Shown here: in pieces, positions 19,701 to 29,792 of the stretch
Numbering within the stretch: the first letter of the stretch is position 1
Layout: each line of letters begins with the position of its first letter
Assembly (NCBI GenBank): GCA_009602735.1
Contig: WELA01008541.1
Location: 185,659-231,659 of the forward strand
From: Mesotaenium endlicherianum
Taxonomy: Eukaryota; Streptophyta; Zygnematophyceae; Zygnematales; Mesotaeniaceae
Direction of reading: 5' to 3'
DNA: 46,001 nt
The notes under the pieces: model-generated
What the model was told of the DNA's origin: nothing
Database searches by the model: none
The model's input: only the letters and a program-made list of their open reading frames with translations
Translations under genes and position numbers: made by a program

Positions 19701-19982
19701 TGGCACACCATTCTGGGCTCTCTCCAGATCTTCTAGCGAAACTGCTCGCTTGCCGAGTCTTTCGTCTCCAACAGTAGATGCCTTCTCTTCGCCATCACTG
19801 TCGCTTTCTACATCACTGGAAGGTCCATCATCAGGGGCTTGGGTGCCATTAGGATCGTCTCTACTAGTAGGCCTGGGCTCCGAATTCGTAGAAGACTCTG
19901 GCTTCTGCAAGAGCTCCGCCTCTGCCTTTGTCAGCTGTAGCTCATCTATTTGAAGCAGACCCTGCGCTGCTGTCTGAGCCAT
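12936..19982 (-). CDS. TXLN: Taxilin family coiled-coil protein
   Basis: Taxilins are long coiled-coil proteins that bind syntaxins and act in membrane traffic in animals; their role in algae and plants is little known. Exons: 19982-19601, 18867-18761, 18572-18482, 17964-17876, 16897-16820, 16451-16387, 15610-15460, 15023-14925, 14427-14371, 13747-13652, 13127-12936 (stop TGA); 1407 nt, 468 residues. An acidic, Ser-rich head (about 1-125) is followed by the taxilin coiled coil (about 128-430), with the hallmarks KLESLCRELQRQNK, QYELREQHFA, LALYGDKFEQFQ, LTKSNEVFATFKTEMEK, KTIKRLEKENSAL and LCRTLQAER. The tail (about 435-468) is rich in Ser, Pro and Ala. The N run lies in intron 4; exons 4 and 5 join in phase and align with animal taxilins without loss. 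The acceptor of exon 3 could instead give a start at 18563. From exon 4 on, codons are G/C-ending and introns full of simple repeats. Confidence 0.93.
13419..13464. repeat. GAGCCT hexanucleotide microsatellite
   Basis: About eight copies of GAGCCT/CAGAGC-like hexamers lie in the last taxilin intron, followed by a GA-rich tract to about 13540. Confidence 0.9.
14290..14363. repeat. (CA)n/(CG)n microsatellite
   Basis: An alternating CA/CG run ends about eight bases from the donor of taxilin exon 9 (14371). In gene sense it is a GT/GC run right after the 5' splice site. Confidence 0.9.
15241..15459. repeat. CAG/GGAGCA-rich low-complexity tract in a taxilin intron
   Basis: Runs of GCA, CAGCAG and GGAGCA make long spurious open frames on both strands. 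In gene sense this is a CTG/CTC pyrimidine-rich tract that begins at the donor of exon 7 (15459). Confidence 0.85.
15631..15730. repeat. (GT)n/(GC)n microsatellite
   Basis: A GT run alternates with GCGCGC blocks. It lies just upstream in gene sense of the acceptor of taxilin exon 7 (15610). Confidence 0.95.
16701..16743. repeat. (CAC)n(CAG)n trinucleotide repeat
   Basis: About four CAC then ten CAG units lie within the taxilin intron between exons 5 and 6. It is intronic, so no glutamine tract is predicted. Confidence 0.9.
17190..17829. other. Assembly gap (640 N)
   Basis: Unknown bases lie inside taxilin intron 4. Both flanks are G/A-rich on the plus strand (pyrimidine-rich in gene sense), and the right flank starts about 45 bases from the exon 4 donor. 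The true length is unknown. Coding sequence appears unaffected. Confidence 0.99.
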
Positions 19983-20874
19983 CCCCTTCCCCAGGACGCA
20001 GAGTTCTAGTGGAAGTCAAATGTACGTCGCACTACACAAATTTTTCAAGCAATTGATAAGAGCGAGGTCGTCGCACGATGTAGTGGAGACCAGTACCACC
20101 GTGCCACGAAGGAAGTGCCAGAAGTTTGGATGGCTGCCAAGCAGCAGCTCACGTTGGTGTCCCTCTGGTATGTGAAAGCTCATATGAGTTCGAAGTCATC
20201 TAAAATAGATAGTATTTACATAGAGCACATGGGGAGGGGGAGACACCACTTCTATGAGGTGCTGCGTGCTCTACCACAGGTGTCTCAGAAGTTGACTGTG
20301 AACGACTCGTTGACTTAGTTTGTTTCATGATTGATTACTGTCGATTACAAGCAAGCCACAAAGATGTACAACTCAGGATCGAGTCAGATGGAGTCCAATC
20401 ATCACCAATAATTAACCGGGGGTGACACATAAGACAGCGGACATAGGTGGACTTGGGTGGACTAGTCGAAGTGATTCGAACCATGGCAGAGAGACAAGAA
20501 GTCAAAAAACAGTCGAGAATTGATTGTTTTGAAACAAATCCCAAAAAAACAGTCAATGCCAGTCTTTACGCGAGTCGAGCAGTTCAACTTCCAGCTCGCA
20601 GTTGGCAGTATCACGCTTCATCTCGCAGGATGTTTTAGGATGCATGTTTCGTCTAGCTTTTGAAACCCCTTAGGAATGCGTCCGAAGGCTGTAATACATA
20701 CGAATGGAAATACAAAATTTACTCTGCTTTACACGAATAATGACCGTACTCTTATGAATTGTCTCATGGCATTTTCAAAATAAAATTTCCATTTGCGTGG
20801 GGCTGTGATTGAGAATTAAGTCTTGCTTGGTAGAGTACGTATAAGGCCGAACTATACTGTCGAATAGGTGTGGC
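19983..20874. promoter_or_regulatory. Head-to-head intergenic region, taxilin / CSN3
   Basis: 892 bases between two divergent start codons must hold both promoters. No known motif stands out. A 73-codon open frame on the minus strand (20556-20335) and a 63-codon one on the plus strand (20447-20638) have no recognisable domain. Confidence 0.4.
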
Positions 20875-23800
20875 ATGGGTTCCTTGGAGACTCTGCTTAC
20901 TCAAGTACAAGCTCTGTCAGGAACTACTGAAGATCTTGTACAGCTCCAAGGGCTACTTAAACAAACTGAAGACACTTTTAGCAAATCTCCGTCTCAGCTC
21001 AATGATTTTCTTGGTGCTCTTGACCCTGCCAGGCATTCTCTTGCATGGCTCTATGTTCTGTAAGAATCTGCCCTTTCAGATCTACTTTGCGCTCTGCAGG
21101 TTTGGCATTGTAGGACGAGTAAAACTTATCTGTGACTACTGAGTGATTCTGTCATTGCAGGGATGTTCAAGCTGTACCAACGGGAAAAGATGAAGCTGAC
21201 CTTGTCATAAAAAATATCTCAACCCTACTCATTAGCTGTTCTGCTGAGCAAGTGCGTCTTGCGCCTGAAAAGTGTAAGTCTACATAAATTTCTGGTTCTA
21301 TATCTTCGTGGTTAGTATGTGGTTATGATCCTGTTGCAGATGCATGGAACAATCTGAGTAGCAAGGCCTGTTTATGAAACCAATAAGATGAGGGGAAATT
21401 GTGCTGCTTGAATGCAGTCAACGCCGTCTGTCGGAAGTTCAAGGATACTTTGGTGCAGAGGAAAGAATACATGCGAGGCATATTACCGCTAAAGTCGGCT
21501 ATTCGAAAACTTCAGCCCACTTCTGAACACTTGACGATACAGCATGCCGACTTCTTCCAGCTATGCCTTCTTGCCAAGTGCTACAGGGCTGCTGTTTCAG
21601 TGTTAGAGGATGACATCTTTGAAGTGGACCCTAAGAACACAGGCATCTGTCCTCGAGATTTTCTGCTCTTCTGTTACTACGGGTAAGCTTTATGTTGTGT
21701 TGTAGTGCTTCTCAGAGGCAACCAAAAATGTGTAGAACTTGCTTGGTAGAATGTTGTCACTAATTTTCTTATGCTGAGTTGCGTCATGAAGCAAGCAGAT
21801 TCTTAGGAGTGAGTCTAGTATTAGTGATTCTCACCAAGTTGTTGCATTTATTACTGGCAGGGGTATGCTTTTGATAGGACTGAAACGGTTTCAGAAAGCT
21901 CTTGAATTTTTCAGTTACGTAAGTGTGTTTCTCCTCTTGTACACTTGATGATAGAGCGTACGGCACTCCTTTCCTACAACAATTGTATGTATATGATTCT
22001 TCAGTTATTAGCATTTCAAGTTCTGCTGAGTGCAGAGCAGTTGTTAGTGCACTTTGCCCTCTAAAGTAATTTTCAGTGACAATCTTATTTGGTCCAGCTC
22101 TTTGACCCTTGATGCCAATTTTGCTTTGGACCTCGAATAGAAGTATGATGATGGTGTAGCCTTTGTTGAGAAGTGAGGGTGCTTCACACATCCACTTCAC
22201 TAGGTCACTGCATGTTCCCTGTTTGCCAATTTCACTACGTACACTCGCAAACCCATGGCTTCTTTTTCTCACTGTGCAGGCCATCACTGCGCCATCCTTG
22301 GTTCTTAATGCCATCACAGTGGCCTGCTATAAGAAGTTCATTCTCGTATCCCTGATCGTCACAGGCCAGGTCTGATTTCCTGCCTTTCTTGTGCCTCTGT
22401 GCTGCATGATTGAGAACATGCAGGTTGTTGCCTAGTCCCCAACAACATCTTAGAAACTGAATAGTAACACACAGGCCTCTTGTCCACCCCTAGGAGATCT
22501 CCTTTGGGTACTGGCTACTGCTTACAATGCTTTGTATGTATGGTGTGTGGAAAGGGGGGGCTGGGCTTTTCCAGTTGGCACCACTTCCCAAGTATGCTCC
22601 ATCTGTGGCACAGCGCAACCTCAAGTCATGCTGCCCGGTACAACTTCCCACTGCCCTCGATGCTGCGCCCCTCCCTGAGGCCTGCTTTGTGTGCTCTTTT
22701 CTGCAGTAGTGCTACGATGTCATACCCATTGAAATCATCTGTGCCTCCTATCTGTAACATGGCTTTCATCTTGGGCTTGCAGGAGTACGTGGAGTTGAGC
22801 AACACGTATGCATCTCGCGACATGGATGACCTGAAGCGGTGCCTAGCCAGCCGTGAGGAAACCTTCAAAGCAGTGAGTTACTAACCGGCATTTCTGTTTT
22901 CATCTCAATGTCCTGGTCCTTGGTCCTCAACTATGGGGCTTTAAGGTCCTCAGAGTTCATGTCTGATGCTCAGTAGTCAGTACTAGTCCTAGTGAATGTT
23001 CCACATGCTAAGATCAATGTGAGGTGGGGGACAGGACAATAACCTGGGACTGGCGAAGCAGGTGGTGACATCACTATATAACCGCAGCATCCAACGGCTC
23101 ACCCAGACCTACCTGACCCTGTCCCTACACGACATAGCATCGTCGGTGAAGCTTGGCAGTGCTAAGGACGCGGAGCTCCATGTTTTACGCATGGTGGGTG
23201 CAATTATTTGACGATCTGATGCTCCTGCCATGCATATGTGTAGCATGCAGGGGAATTTCTTTCTGGACAATTATGCCATGAGCTGGAGTGTATGAAATAC
23301 ACATGAGTGTGCACACGCATGCTGGAGTGGAGTTAATGCGGGAGCATGCTGACTGAGTTGAGTCTGGTGTGCAGATAGAGGATGGGGACATACATGCAAC
23401 AATAAACCAGAAGGATGGAATGGTGAGCTTTGTGGAGGACCCGGAACAGTATAACAGTCAAGATATGGCGGAACGCTTGAATGCTGACATTCAGAGGTGA
23501 GTGCTCTGTTCACGCCTCCAGCTGGCAATCACTTGCTGTTGTTTGGCGGCCTATGACTCAAGTGTCTTTTGATGTTTTGCCTTCTCTTACATGAATGTGA
23601 TGCTTTTGAATGTTGGCAGGACCATTCTGCTGGCCAATCGGGTGATTGCGATGGATGAGCATATATCATCTGATCGAACCTACCTCAATAAGGTAAAGTG
23701 CTTGTGCGGTCCACCTTAAAGTTTGCTGCAGAGATGACAATTTTGGCTGATGCGTGTTTCTTGCCTGGTCATGGAGGTTCTTTCATGAAGCCCTATGTAA

Positions 23801-24229
23801 CTGTAACTGCTGAAGCAGCATCCACCAGCGATTTATACTTTTTCCAGAGTAAACTTGCTGCCATTAGTCGATGATATTCAGGCTGACACCAGTTTGCTGT
23901 TAGCAATCCACGATTTGGAGGTCGATTTCTCGAATATACGTCACACTTTGTTCCTTGTATGCTTCTGCTGGCTTGATTTCACTTGCATCATCTTAGTGCT
24001 GGAGAGGAAGTGGGCAATGAATAAAGTTACGATGTGGAGATTGCGTCATTGACTTTGCTTGCGAATGAGGCCGTCTGAAGCTTTACTCCACTGCATGCAT
24101 GGCCAACACCGTATAGAAGGGCACATAAACTTGCTTAGCCTTCTTTGCTGTTGTTTCTCACAGATTTCATCGAGAGAGAGACCTGAGGACTTTGAATGGG
24201 GTCCTCAAAAGATGTTCGACTCCATCTGA
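20875..24229 (+). CDS. CSN3: COP9 signalosome complex subunit 3
   Basis: CSN3 is a PCI-domain scaffold of the eight-subunit COP9 signalosome, which removes NEDD8/RUB from cullins and so controls cullin-RING ubiquitin ligases. Exons: 20875-21059, 21161-21273, 21418-21682, 21861-21918, 22280-22369, 22575-22637, 22783-22872, 23035-23193, 23375-23496, 23620-23692, 24164-24229 (stop TGA); 1284 nt, 427 residues, against about 425-430 in plants. Seen in order: N-terminal helical repeats (HSLAWLYVL), PRDFLLFCYYGGMLLIGLKR, FQKALEFFSY, ACYKKFILVSLI, PKYAPSVAQRNLK, the PCI region (SLYNRSIQRLTQTYLTLSLH, then DIHATINQKDGMVSF VEDPEQY) and a conserved C-terminal tail RPEDFEWGPQKMFDSI carried on its own small exon. 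Several exons are under 70 nt. Introns are A/T-rich and lack the simple repeats seen in the neighbouring taxilin gene. TGTAA is 172 bases past the stop. Confidence 0.96.
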
Positions 24230-25328
24230 ACGCATCTGAAGACATCCATCTTCTGGTCGAAGCTCTCATTCTCCTCACTGCTGCTGTAGTGTACAAAGTT
24301 GCACATAAACTGTCGTCTGGATATGAAATCCTTGCGTTAGAAGTTTGTACTTGGGCAATGTTATGTCGCTTCAGTCGCCATCAGCATGTACTGAAGCTTG
24401 TGTAAAAAGTATTGAATAGTATGGATATTACAGTGTACTCACCACTAATGTTATATGTGGATACCAGAACTTACCCGTACACCATATGCTGCTGTATTTT
24501 ACATCTCATATGAAGTACGAAGTACAAGCGCTGACATATTTTTATGAGGCCATTAAGGTTACTGCTTGGACATGTAGGCCATCTGGACAACAAGCCAGAC
24601 AGCCGTCTTTTGTCTACAGTTGACGTACCTGCCTTTGAAGTAGGTTTCAAACGTGGTCACTGAAGCAACAGCTCATTGGAAAAAAGCACATATGCTGACA
24701 TTGCTTTCAAGAGGCCATTAAGCTTACTGATTGGACTTGTAGACTATCTGGACACCAAGGCAGACAGCCATCTGTGATCTACAGTTGACGTACCTGCCTT
24801 TGACTCAAATGTGGTCACTGAAGCAATCCACTCGACTAACACAAGTTATAAGACCAAGTGATCATCTCAGTTGAGTAGCCAGAAGTCGTCACAACATGAT
24901 AATTGTATATTAAAACACGGAAAGAGCTTGGCTGCAAATAGAAGTAACTGCCCATGCTCAAAAACTTTCACCTGAAATATTGCAATACTGGAAGCCACAG
25001 CGTCAAAAAGGTACTGTTCAAGGTCAATGGAGATTCTAAATAATCTCACAACCAAAACTGATTATTTGGTCCAAAGGCGGAATGTGCTATATATGCAGCA
25101 CAGTTAGCACTGGCTGACAAGAGTATCAATCTCTTAAGCCCTGCATGTTAGGGTGACAACCAGCCAGGGTTCCAGTAGGCTACCATGACCAAGGTTATCC
25201 AAGGTTGGGGGGAAAGCTGCACTTTCTGTTGCGTTTACTTCGCTGTGACCTACTCGTCCACTCAGTCTGTATCTGACATCACAAATAGGGAGAAGTACGG
25301 GGACATCCCCCATTTTGGGTTCTATATC
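24230..25328. other. Tail-to-tail intergenic region, CSN3 / mtACP
   Basis: 1.1 kb of 3' flank without a recognised exon. It contains a two-copy tandem duplication (24525-24835), described separately, and a TGTAA at 24401-24405. Confidence 0.6.
24525..24835 (+). repeat. Two-copy tandem duplication, unit about 164 bases
   Basis: Two diverged direct copies are visible. Both contain GCTGACAT (24530 and 24694), GAGGCCATTAAG (24546 and 24711), CAGACAGCC, CTACAGTTGACGTACCTGCC and GTGGTCACTGAAGCAA in the same order. Differences are mostly single-base changes and one short deletion in the second copy. Confidence 0.88.
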
Positions 25329-25915
25329 TTACTTAGCCTGCGGGTGGGCGGCAATGTAGTTAATTGCATCTGCAGTCGACACTATCTTGTCAGCTTCACT
25401 GTCCGGAATCTCAAGAGCAAACTCCTCCTCAAAAGCCATCACTACCTCCACGGTGTCCAAACTATCCAGACCCAAGTCATTTTGGAAGTTTGAAGTTGGT
25501 GTCACCTGCTTGCCACAATATCCACGTCCACAAAGAGAAAAGTCCTTCAGACATAGTGATAGATAGAGGCCTTATGATGTTTAACATGTCTGCCATGACT
25601 AAGTACTTCAGAATGACCGAAGCGAATGCTTAACTAAAAAACGCCTATCAGAAGCAAGAGGTTCATGATCAAAGATAACAGTACCTTGCTAGGGTCCACC
25701 TTCTGGAAGTTCTTAACGACAGTTAGCACACGGTCTGTCACTTCTTGTTTGTCCAGAAATGTGCCAGCAGCAGCATTTTCTGCAAATAATCGTCTAGTAC
25801 CGGGAAGAACAGATTGTGCTGATCTCAAACTGCCACTCGACAACCTCAGGTGTTGAAGAACAGACGATCGCACTACTTCACAAGCGGGCTGCACGAACCT
25901 GCCGAGGGCCTGCAT
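25329..25915 (-). CDS. mtACP: Mitochondrial acyl carrier protein
   Basis: ACP carries acyl chains on a phosphopantetheine arm. The mitochondrial form serves type II fatty acid synthesis (octanoate for lipoic acid) and is a subunit linked to complex I. Two exons: 25915-25685 and 25505-25329 (stop TAA); 408 nt, 135 residues. Residues about 1-50 form an Arg/Ser/Ala-rich presequence (MQALGRFVQ, then RLSSGSLRS and [10 protein letters not shown]) typical of mitochondrial import. The ACP core begins near residue 55 ([19 protein letters not shown]) and holds the carrier motif [12 protein letters not shown] with the attachment Ser near 92, then [20 protein letters not shown]. The single intron falls between helix 1 and the loop before the DSL motif. 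A plastid ACP is less likely because [16 protein letters not shown] matches the plastid type loosely too, but the presequence and PSKV loop fit mitochondria. Confidence 0.92.
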
Positions 25916-26531
25916 TTTGTGTTGACTAAGCTCTTTTCTTATTCTAACAGTGATACAAAAGGTGGTAGAGATCGTGAAAGAGAAAGCCAGATGATGTCAC
26001 AAGACAGAACGTCCCAGGGTTTTAGCTGTCGACTGATGGCAGTGGCATTTATGATGCTGATTCATGGCACATGCTCCCACTTCGCCCCCTTGCTTGTGTT
26101 GTTAGCTTGTGAAGTTATACTTTCGAATCAAGGACGGTACCATTTTTCGTCCCGATATTTTCGTATACATTTTATATCTACGGCGTACGCCCGGCGTGTC
26201 GGAGGCGCTAGGAGGCAAGTGTGAGGGGAGGAGCCACCTGGTCTCGATCCAGCCCCTGATTGGTTACGTATGAGGCATGTGGGGAGGACAAGAAACAACC
26301 AGCTATGACGCACAAGTGCGCACAAGGCCCTTTGAGGTCCTCCCAGCTTGACCAAAGGCTTTCTGACCCCCGAGACAAACATCCCTCAGCACAGCACCAT
26401 CAGGTTGTCGGAGCTCTTCCAAAACTTGATAGAATCAGCAAGCTACATATCTCTCCGTGACTTCATCAATTCTGTCGGACCCTCATAGAGTTTCTGATTC
26501 TTACTCTAAACACAGAAAAAAGCTGCTGAAA
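25916..26531. promoter_or_regulatory. Bidirectional promoter region, mtACP / PDHB
   Basis: 616 bases separate the divergent start codons of two genes for mitochondrial proteins. No recognised motif is called. Short open frames here (for example 25850-26224) lack any domain signal. Confidence 0.45.
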
Positions 26532-29100
26532 ATGCAGGCTCTACGCCTTGCTCATCGTCGGTTAGCAACATCTATTCGAACTACAGTCCAGGTTGATCTA
26601 CGTTAATTCCTCCTTGTCATGCAGTTGTGATCAGTAGATCTAGACGTGGAGCTTTGATTTTACATTCTAGATGGTTATCACCTCGTAGATCCATGATGGG
26701 CATTAATGTCATGCAACAAATATTGGCTACTTTGTCTATGCGGGAACGCACAGTTCTTACTGCCTGGTGTACTTGCAATGGTTCAGGGATGCAACAGTTA
26801 TAGCGTCTCACATGGCGTCCCTGCCGCAGCGTCTGCCCAACGTAGCTTCTCTGCGTCTGGTGGCGGCGAGGTATTCCAGCCTAAACCACTGAGTATGAGG
26901 AGCTAATGGTGGGGTCAGCTTGAGAGTAGAATGCTCGTGTGTACGAATTCAATACTGAATGCTGACTGAAGAAGGCGGAGGGTGTGTTGCCTGCAGATGA
27001 CAGTCCGTGATGCCCTAAACTCCGCTATTGACGAGGAAATGGCTGCAGACAGCAAAGTATTTATGATGGGTGAAGAGGTACATGGTCACGTTTCACGATC
27101 ATCAAATTGGTTGTTAGATTAGTCTATGCACATATCACCTTTCTACGCCAACATCTTGCTACAGCTTATTTGACACAATTAGTGTGGTGGAGAGTTGAAC
27201 GCGCACAGCAAGGCCTGGTAGCCATGGCAAATAAGACATGTGATGTGTCTCATATCCTTGGGCCTTTGGTGGTTGTCTTTTGGCACAGGTGGGAGAATAC
27301 CAGGGTGCCTATAAGGTGAGAATATTTTATCCAGTTAATTAGTGCTGGTATGTCACAATACTTTTTCAGGAGAGCCTGTAGTTGGGGGCTCATATTCTCG
27401 TTTTTGCCTTTCCAATTGACTTCTCTCCTTTGAACTCCCGTGCTGGCTTGGCTGAGGTTTTAACAGATCACGAAGGGCTTGTTGCAAAAGTACGGGCCTG
27501 ATCGCGTCCTTGACACTCCCATTACTGAGGTAAGCCTGCAGCTGTCCTTTGCTTCTACTGTCTATATGTAGTCTTCAAGCCAGCTCAACCTAGTGGTTAT
27601 GCTCTTCGCAGTACCTATCCACGGCTCCCTCTAAGGCAAGTGAAGAGGCCATTGTGCTGGGCTTAAGCATGACTTTGGACTTCCTGTCCGATCGCGTGAT
27701 GGCCATAGTTCTGAAGTTTATATGACTGGATAGAAAGGACGTAAAAATTTTGGTGTTTGTGCCAGCAGGCAAGTGTGGCGATGCGGGTCGTAGTCTGCAG
27801 CTAGCTGCCTGGTGGAGCTTGACTAATGTTGGCACTGGCTGTTGATGTGCTCCTGTTGCTTGACAGGCTGGCTTCACAGGTATTGGTGTAGGGGCTGCAA
27901 TGTACGGGTTGAAGCCAATCGTGGAGTTCATGACCTTCAACTTTGCCATGCAGGTGCATTATCCTGCCCTCAGTCTCTGCCACCATTACGGAGCTTTCAT
28001 GAGTTGGCAAGCCAGCAAGTTAATATAATTCAATCCTGCAAGTTTCAACTTGTAAGCCTGGTCTGCATGCCATTAGTGTCGTTAATCATACTGCAGGGCG
28101 TTCATGAAGCACCTTCGTTGATTGGAAGGGGGGTCCTGTTTGTCCAGAGGCAGAGGGTTAGGTACCTCTACATGTAGATGGGCAACTCTGGGCACGTAAT
28201 GATTGGGGGGGCATGTCAATGTAACGCTGATGGGATGGGCAGGCCATAGATCACATCATCAACTCTGCTGCCAAGGCTCACTACATGTCGGGAGGGCAGC
28301 TGACGGTGCCAATAGTGTTCCGAGGTCCCAACGGAGCTGCTGCCGGTGTGGGGGCCCAGCACTCTCAGGTGCAGTGAGCACCTCCGTTTTCAGCTCTTCT
28401 CAATATTTACGTGCAAACCCATCTGCCTGGACCATCCGCTGAGACCCTAGGAGAGATAGACATATTGCTACAGGAGCAATTCGATTCAGAGGTGGTCGGC
28501 GTGTTGAGCATGGCGATGTCAGTTGGAAGGGCAGGTGCAGCAGCTGCAGCGCCTTGGCTCACTTGTCTGCACCTGTAGGATTTGTCTACTTCCATATGTA
28601 GCAGGTATACATCAAAAAGCTGGCAGCACAACTCTTTCGGCTTGCATCTCGCAGTGTGCCACCGGCCTCCTTCTGCCCCCTGGCTGCCAGCTCGCGCTTG
28701 TGTTCTGTCCAAATATGCATGCGCTCCTCCTTTTACACACCATCAGCACCCTCAAGCAGCAGCACCACCTCCACCCCTCACACTGGCACGTTCCTTGACT
28801 GCAGTGTCTCTGAGGACAATTGCGACACCGTGTAGAAGCTTGCTGCCGGCTAGAGATATGCATGTTCTGGGCTGAATGCGTGCTGAATGGCTTGCACATG
28901 GGAGTGAATGACTGCAGGACTTTTCCGCTTGGTTCGGGCACTGCCCGGGGCTCAAAGTCCTGAGCCCCTACTCCGCCGAGGACGCGCGCGGCCTCCTCAA
29001 AGCCGCCATCCGTGACCCCGATCCCGTGATCTTCCTCGAGAACGAGATCCTGTATTCTACCGCACGCTCTCCCCCCCTCTTTCTCTCTCTCCTCTCTCTC

Positions 29101-29163
<63 letters not shown>

Positions 29164-29715
29164 NNNNNNNNNNNNNNNNNNNNNNNNNNNNNNNNNNNNN
29201 NNNNNNNNNNNNNNNNNNNNNNNNNNNNNNNNNNNNNNNNNNNNNNNNNNNNNNNNNNNNNNNNNNNNNNNNNNNNNNNNNNNNNNNNNNNNNNNNNNNN
29301 NNNNNNNNNNNNNNNNNNNNNNNNNNNNNNNNNNNNNNNNNNNNNNNNNNNNNNNNNNNNNNNNNNNNNNNNNNNNNNNNNNNNNNNNNNNNNNNNNNNN
29401 NNNNNNNNNNNNNNNNNNNNNNNNNNNNNNNNNNNNNNNNNNNNNNNNNNNNNNNNNNNNNNNNNNNNNNNNNNNNNNNNNNNNNNNNNNNNNNNNNNNN
29501 NNNNNNNNNNNNNNNNNNNNNNNNNNNNNNNNNNNNNNNNNNNNNNNNNNNNNNNNNNNNNNNNNNNNNNNNNNNNNNNNNNNNNNNNNNNNNNNNNNNN
29601 NNNNNNNNNNNNNNNNNNNNNNNNNNNNNNNNNNNNNNNNNNNNNNNNNNNNNNNNNNNNNNNNNNNNNNNNNNNNNNNNNNNNNNNNNNNNNNNNNNNN
29701 NNNNNNNNNNNNNNN

Positions 29716-29792
<77 letters not shown>

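Noticed and set aside
20335..20556. Minus-strand open frame of 73 codons and a GGTTCGAATC string resembling a tRNA B box
   Set aside because: No A box, acceptor stem or cloverleaf could be drawn around it, and the short protein has no recognisable domain.
21784..22317. 177-codon open frame antisense to CSN3
   Set aside because: It runs antisense over CSN3 exon 4 and part of exon 5 and the intron between. The sequence has no domain or presequence I recognise, and the sense gene explains the conserved parts.
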